Below, in pieces: positions 61,246 through 64,000 of a DNA stretch of 64,000 bases; the first letter of the stretch is position 1; each line of letters opens with the position of its first letter. A model generated the notes under the pieces. It was not told where the DNA came from. It searched no databases and saw nothing but the letters and a program-made list of their open reading frames with translations. The stretch spans positions 7,626,001 through 7,690,000 of the forward strand of contig OX365948.1 in the NCBI GenBank assembly GCA_947247005.1, in the 5' to 3' direction. Both the position numbers and the translations under genes were made by a program. The DNA is from Spisula solida. Lineage: Eukaryota > Mollusca > Bivalvia > Venerida > Mactridae.

Positions 61246-62473
61246 AGCAAGGATTATGCAATATTACCTAATTGGGAGGAGTTATTTTAAAACTGTAAAG
61301 ATAATTTCACACTGTAGTTAAACTGTGGGTGGGGCTATTAGTCTCTTAGACAGTATTGCTCTGTGCATTATGGGAGGAGCTCAATATTGTTTGATTGAAA
61401 ATATTTAAGTATTGTATACTATAGACATACTGATCACATAATAAGCTATTAAGTTGCTTTTAAATATGGTATTGCAACCATGAATGCTCTAGAAATACAC
61501 TGTGTTTATCGGGAAATGTTTCACTAATACTAAATAAGAATGATCAATCTTAAGTGAAATAATTTCTTCAACTTTTATTTAATATCTGAGTCTGATGTTC
61601 CTCTCACTATTTCAAATAAATTAGTTATAAATATTTAATCATTGATCTTATAAGTGGAACATTCCTGTATCACTCACAATATTATATTAAATGCCTTTTA
61701 CATAAAATTTCTTTTTATAATAATTGGTTATTGCACATTTATATGAGTTGAACTAACTCCGGAATCTAAAATCATAAATAGCATGTTTTGCATAAAAAAT
61801 GTTTTTGACATATTTATTTTATCTAAACAATGTGTATCAATTATATAATCTGTTATTATGAGCTGAAAAAAGAAGAGAACAAGACATTATGTTTGTGCGT
61901 AACGTCCGTCCCCTTTAAATGTAACGTCCGTCCCCTATTTTCAGGATCATATTTATAGATCATACTTTGTTTCAATAGGCAAATTATTGAGTAAACATGT
62001 ATAACTTTATTACTATGTATTCAACTATTTATCATATTTGTGTTTATGTTTCCTAGAATTTGTGCACAAGTTAACAACAGACAAATATTTTAAAAAAATA
62101 TAAAAAAACATAACTCAAAATGGATTGACATGATGATAAAACTCATAAAAATCTAAATCTGCAGGAATTTTTTTGTACTTGCTTAAAAGTTGGTGTCCAC
62201 AAAATAGATAATATGGTTAATTATGAAACAAACATGTTTATTAAAAAAATATTTGCAGATTTGTATTTCTATGTAACGTCCGTCCCCTAAGCTGATCAGC
62301 CGTATAAAATGCTAAATTTCACAAAAACTATTAACGGGAATGACTTTTTTTAAATTAACCAATAAAATAGATACATGTACTCATATAAAACACTTGATTT
62401 GACATAAAAATATTAAACTTTATTTTTTGACCTTGATGCTAACACAATTTGCCCAAATACTGTGCACCAGGCA

Positions 62474-63175
62474 AACTAGAAAACAAACACAGTCAACCGA
62501 AACAACTACGTTTTCAACATGCACTACTAGTAACTGTTCCTTGACACAGTATTTGACATCTCTTCGGAACAGATTGTTCAATTCCCAACTAGAAACGATA
62601 ACACCCTCGATCTATTCATCACTAACCGACCACCCCTGATAGAAAGATGTAAAGCCTTAACGGGTGTCAGTGACCACGATGGAGTCTTCATCCAGACCAA
62701 GATAAAGGCCTCCAGATCTAAACCTCCTAGAAGGAAAATACTGCTGTGGAAAAATGCAGACACCGACAAGATCAAATCAGCAACCAAAACCACTCCAGAT
62801 TCAAAACTCTGAAAAACAGAAACACAAAGAATGTAGAACAGTCTACCATAGCTTCGTCAAAGACTTGGTCAGTGGGGACAAGGACCCAAAGAAACTGTAC
62901 ACATACGTCAAAGGCAAGAGATGTGACAGCAGTGGTATTGCACCTTTGAAATCGGAGGGGATGACCCACAGTGACACAATGTCTAAGGCTACCATTCTGA
63001 ACAAGCAGTTCTCAAGTGTCTTCACAACAGAAGACAAAACAACAATGCCACCAATGCAAGTCACACCTAGTCCAGACATGCACCAGTTCACAGTAGGAAC
63101 TAATGGGATCAGAACACTTCTATTGGGCTTGAACATTCACAAGGCAGCCGGCCCAGACAACATCCCACAAGGTAC
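62474..63175 (+). pseudogene. LINE continuation: endonuclease end, linker and start of RT
   Basis: Resumes the LINE interrupted at 58202. Broken frames read EQIVQFPTRNDNTLDLFITN, GVSDHDGVF and RRKILLWKNAD (end of endonuclease and linker), then LLGLNIHKAAGPDNIPQGT, the first RT motif. A frameshift near 62810 and stops are present. Coding homology ends at about 63172; the rest of the RT is absent, so the copy is 3'-truncated or rearranged. Confidence 0.82.
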
Positions 63176-63390
63176 TTAAACGGGACTCGATGATATATAT
63201 TTACCTCAAAATATATGTTTATCCGACGCCGATTGGCAGCCATTTTTTAGTGCGTCCTATCATTCAAACCACGTGATTCCCCACCGTGCAATTGCAATTT
63301 CTGTCACTATTTGGCATAATGATGTGGTATTGAATGAACAGCGTATTACACAATCATTGTATAAAGGATTAATAACTATTTCAACAACTA

Positions 63391-63512
63391 CATGCCACAG
63401 GATCACGAAAGAACTTAAGTTCGTTCTCAATTCAAAACTCAAGCCAACAGTTTAGTCAGATATTTGAGTTTGAACTTGAGTTTGGACTTAAGTCATTTCG
63501 TGATCCTGGGGC
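63391..63512. repeat. Foldback repeat
   Basis: 'ggatcacgaaa..acttaagt' at the left is answered by 'acttaagt..tttcgtgatcc' at the right, with further 'aactcaag'/'cttgagttt' pairing inside. About 120 bp, a small foldback/MITE-like element resembling the style of the one at 11252. Confidence 0.7.
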
Positions 63513-63675
63513 CATAACTGGATTTCATTGCTTGCAAGTATTGTAAACAAGTCACGAAGTCGTCAATACTCAATACCACGTCTTTGTTGTTATAAACTCA
63601 TATGAAAAACCAATAGGGGGATCATGCACTTGTGAAGCTTGGTAAGGGGAGGCATGTACTCACATCGCGAGACTC

Positions 63676-63858
63676 TTGTTTGAAATCGAGGACTTTGTTT
63701 CAAGGGAACTAAAGGAACTTGAAGACAAAGAAGCCTGTACAGATAAATTATGCAAGTGGATTGTACCTAGAGGACCAAAAGTGGAGCCGAAAGTTTTGAA
63801 AAATGTGTCAGTTAGAAAATCTGTGCCAGGTAAAGTTAAAAGGGAAAAAAGTTACTAA
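63676..63858 (+). other. Open frame of unknown nature at the window edge
   Basis: A 60-codon plus-strand frame, Lys/Glu-rich (SRELKELEDKEACTDKLCKW, then RGPKVEPKVLKNVSVRK). The composition is more protein-like than neighbouring frames, and it could be an exon or a retroelement gag piece continuing beyond 64000. No family recognised. Confidence 0.3.
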
Positions 63859-64000
63859 CTATGTCCCTCTACCTCCAGAGCACAAAAATGTAAATTATGA
63901 TGATGTGACACTTCTTCACCATACGCTCAGTCCAATAAGTCCAAATATACCCTGGGTCAAAGTTGTCGCCCCTCTATAGTAGCTAAACACAAGAAATGTA

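Larger units (their letters stand above)
58203..62473. mobile_element. 4.27-kb non-autonomous DNA transposon with GTAACGTCCGTCCCC motifs
   Basis: Terminal inverted repeats of 28 bp beginning TGCCTGATGCACAGTATTTG, with one A/G difference, and a 4-bp target duplication AACT (58199-58202 and 62474-62477). Taking the insert out restores the LINE reading (ATCAAC.. to ..AGAAAACA). The element is AT-rich without a transposase-like ORF. A 15-bp motif GTAACGTCCGTCCCC or its complement occurs at 58800, 58960, 58975, 59324 (-), 59346 (-, one change), 61899, 61921 and 62273: two clusters near the two ends. Superfamily not assigned. Confidence 0.85.

Overview
The window is animal nuclear DNA: two long, intron-rich genes with GT-AG introns in a low-GC, repeat-rich setting. 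It is most likely from a bivalve mollusc. That assignment rests on the interspersed repeats (blocks of about 150 bp reading like 'gaccaagtttcat..', bounded by 'gctcacctgtc' and 'gacaggtgagct') and on the family mix; no single marker gene proves it.

Gene 1 (+ strand, 2990-19163) is an FGGY-type carbohydrate kinase, orthologous to animal FGGY (D-ribulose kinase). Fifteen coding exons join in phase to 545 codons plus stop. Gene 2 (- strand, 47607 down to 30040, or to 28442 with an alternative last exon) is a Ran-binding protein 3 (RANBP3). Fourteen coding exons join in phase, with FG-type motifs and a RanBD. The two genes are convergent. The 9 kb between them (19164-28441) holds only repeats.

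1-2989: upstream flank of FGGY with one copy of a hairpin-bearing repeat; its sister copy lies at 20003-20457, so direct copies bracket the gene. 2990-19163: FGGY, whose introns carry SINE-like units, MITE-like palindromes, minisatellites and a 2.47 kb inverted-repeat transposon. 28442-47607: RANBP3, with introns full of tandem arrays, old non-autonomous repeats, a hAT-like MITE, and a LINE fragment split by a small LTR element whose terminal repeats contain a tRNA-like sequence. 47608-64000: no host gene recognised apart from a possible exon at the edge. This part is a nest of broken retroelements (Ty3/gypsy gag and pol pieces, a LINE RT on the minus strand, a LINE endonuclease/RT split by a 4.27 kb DNA transposon that itself hosts a mariner-like MITE).

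The most unusual feature is the repeated coincidence of tandem repeats with splice sites. Exon boundaries in both genes lie in, or at the edge of, arrays that copy the splice signal itself: the FGGY exon 2 acceptor (3 copies), the FGGY exon 15 acceptor (close to a hundred copies over 2.67 kb), the RANBP3 exon 3 donor (array starting at the GT), and the acceptor and donor of the RANBP3 last exon. In several arrays one unit carries both an acceptor and a donor and so encloses a potential microexon.
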